From Saccharicrinis sp963663905 (GTDB taxonomy: Bacteria; Bacteroidota; Bacteroidia; Bacteroidales; Marinilabiliaceae), in NCBI GenBank assembly GCA_963663905.2, contig OY760657.1, positions 868,001 through 932,000 on the forward strand: 64,000 bases of DNA, read 5' to 3'. Below, piece by piece: positions 62,758-64,000 of this stretch (the stretch's first letter is position 1; every line of letters begins with the position of its first letter). The position numbers and the translations under genes were made by a program. The notes below the pieces were generated by a model. The model was not told where the DNA came from. It worked only from the letters and a program-made list of their open reading frames with translations, and made no database searches.

Positions 62758-64000
62758 ATGAAGAAATTGTTTGTTTTATTAGTTTATGTATTGGTGATTG
62801 TAATAGCCGGCTGTCAGCCGGCTACCTCATTTATACCCGATGAGGGAACAGCCTATTTCGAATACATAAAATATAAAGGAAGTGATGAGTTTTATACTCA
62901 AAATTCGTCCGATTCCTGTCATATATATAACCCGGTTTTGCCCGGATTTTACCCTGATCCATCTATTTGTCAAAAAGAAGATGATTACTATCTGGTGAAT
63001 TCTACTTTTTCTTATTTCCCTGGAGTGCCTTTATTTCATAGTAAAGATTTAGTGCATTGGGAGCAAATTGGGCATGTATTAGATCGACCATCGCAGCTAA
63101 ATATTATTGATCAACCTGTATCTGCCGGTATTTATGCAGCTTCCATTGACTACAATTCCTTTAATGAAACCTTTTATATGGTCACCACCTTTGTTGGAGG
63201 AGGTGGTAATTTTATTGTATCAGCAAGAGATCCTAAAGGTTCATGGTCCGATCCAGTTTTCTTACCTGAAATAGAAGGCATTGATCCGTCTTTATTTTTT
63301 GATGAGGATGGTAAAGCATATATATGTAATACTCAGGATCCGGAAGGAGGGAAGTTATATGAAGGGCACACTGCTATCTGGATACAGGAGTTTGATTTGG
63401 ATGAAAATAAGATGGTTGGACCACGAAAAATGATTCGAAGTGGAGGTCATAACATAAATGAAAAACCAGTCTGGCTTGAGGGACCACATATCTATAAGAA
63501 GGAGGGATATTATTATTTGTTATCTGCCGAAGGAGGAACATCCATCGATCATTCTGTAGTTATCTTTCGAAGTAAAAACATTTGGGGACCCTATGAAACA
63601 AACCCAAATAATCCTATACTAACACAGCGAGGTTTAGATCCGGAAAGATGTTATCCTGTAACTAATGCCGGCCATGCTGACTTGTTTCAAACACCACAGG
63701 GCGATTGGTATACTACATTTTTAGCTTGTCGACCATATGATAATCAAAATACCTATAACATAGGCCGTGAAACATTTATGCTTCCTGTTAAATGGGAAGG
63801 TGAATGGCCTACTATTCTGTGTGAAGGACTAAGAATTCCATTGCAAATAAAAGCACCAACTCAAGGTATCGAAACTTCTGAAGAGAAGTATTTACCAACT
63901 GGTAATTTTACCTGGGAAGATACATTTTCTGAGAAGAAACTGGATTACAGATGGATCTTCCTAAGAACTCCCAAAGAAGAATGGTATAGTTTCCCTGAAA
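62758..64000 (+). CDS. GH43 beta-xylosidase/arabinofuranosidase lipoprotein, N-terminal part (cut by window end)
   Basis: The frame opens at ATG 62758 with a lipobox (VIVIAGC, Cys19) and stays open to the last base, so at least 414 residues are encoded and the stop lies beyond the window. A GH43 propeller is clear: Asp in PGFYPDPSI, Asp in IEGIDPSLFF and the acid Glu in VWLEGPHIYKKEG. Other typical pieces are NSTFSYFPGVPLFHSKDLVHW and TNAGHADLFQTPQGDWY. A second, lectin-like domain begins near the end (FTWEDTFSEKKLDYRWIFL), as in xylan-active GH43_12-type proteins. It extends the xylan PUL to the right, after the symporter. Confidence 0.92.
   Translation, partial: MKKLFVLLVYVLVIVIAGCQPATSFIPDEGTAYFEYIKYKGSDEFYTQNSSDSCHIYNPVLPGFYPDPSICQKEDDYYLVNSTFSYFPGVPLFHSKDLVHWEQIGHVLDRPSQLNIIDQPVSAGIYAASIDYNSFNETFYMVTTFVGGGGNFIVSARDPKGSWSDPVFLPEIEGIDPSLFFDEDGKAYICNTQDPEGGKLYEGHTAIWIQEFDLDENKMVGPRKMIRSGGHNINEKPVWLEGPHIYKKEGYYYLLSAEGGTSIDHSVVIFRSKNIWGPYETNPNNPILTQRGLDPERCYPVTNAGHADLFQTPQGDWYTTFLACRPYDNQNTYNIGRETFMLPVKWEGEWPTILCEGLRIPLQIKAPTQGIETSEEKYLPTGNFTWEDTFSEKKLDYRWIFLRTPKEEWYSFPE

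Noticed and set aside
1..64000. CRISPR arrays, tRNA or rRNA genes, transposases, phage genes
   Set aside because: No regularly spaced repeats, cloverleaf-like sequences, ribosomal RNA segments or transposase motifs were recognised on either strand.

Overview
The window is AT-rich DNA from a Bacteroidota bacterium. It has SusC/SusD pairs, three one-protein hybrid two-component regulators (HTCS), many lipoprotein glycosidases with Cys lipoboxes, and promoters of the TAnnTTTG type used by this phylum. The gene set resembles free-living or marine Bacteroidales/Marinilabiliales, but genus and species cannot be read from the sequence. It is one stretch of accessory carbohydrate-degrading genome: the right part of one polysaccharide utilization locus (PUL), a pectin PUL, a molybdate uptake block, a short galactan-type cluster, and most of a xylan PUL that runs off the right edge.

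Region by region. (1) 1-7037: the 3' end of a GH3 glycosidase, a strong terminator, an HTCS regulator and a membrane histidine kinase without a partner regulator; the kinase begins at a TTG inside an unusual set of interleaved inverted repeats. (2) 7053-31302: the pectin PUL. A divergent HTCS faces SusC and SusD, followed by a pectate lyase fused to a five-bladed propeller glycosidase, two large (alpha/alpha)6-type enzymes of uncertain family, a SASA-type acetylesterase, a GH105 unsaturated uronyl hydrolase and two GH28 polygalacturonases. The susC promoter and the pectate lyase promoter share a composite element with identical spacing, which suggests one regulator drives both. (3) 31396-37054, minus strand: modD, then porin-mop-modC-modA-modB, with two ModE-like palindromes in the leader but no ModE gene in view. 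(4) 37470-41769: a second acetylesterase and a GH2 beta-galactosidase-like enzyme with an extra domain inserted near its C-terminus. (5) 42103-64000: the xylan PUL. A XylF-like lipoprotein with no ABC partners converges on an HTCS. Divergent from the HTCS run a GH3 beta-xylosidase, GH10 xylanase, GH43, SusC, SusD, surface glycan-binding protein, GH10 xylanase with two tandem inserted carbohydrate-binding modules, a GPH-family sugar symporter and a second GH43 cut by the window end.

How it fits together (inference from known PUL biology). Surface lipoproteins (PL1 fusion, GH10 with modules, SGBP, SusD) would bind and cut pectin or xylan outside. SusC/D pairs import oligomers, and periplasmic GH28, GH105, GH3, GH43, GH2 and the esterases finish them. 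Each HTCS senses an oligosaccharide through its periplasmic propeller and binds DNA through its AraC-type domain. Candidate operator arrays are visible in front of both PULs, including a helically phased GTAAC array between the xylan HTCS and the GH3 gene. Assignments rest on reading motifs by eye; no database search was run.
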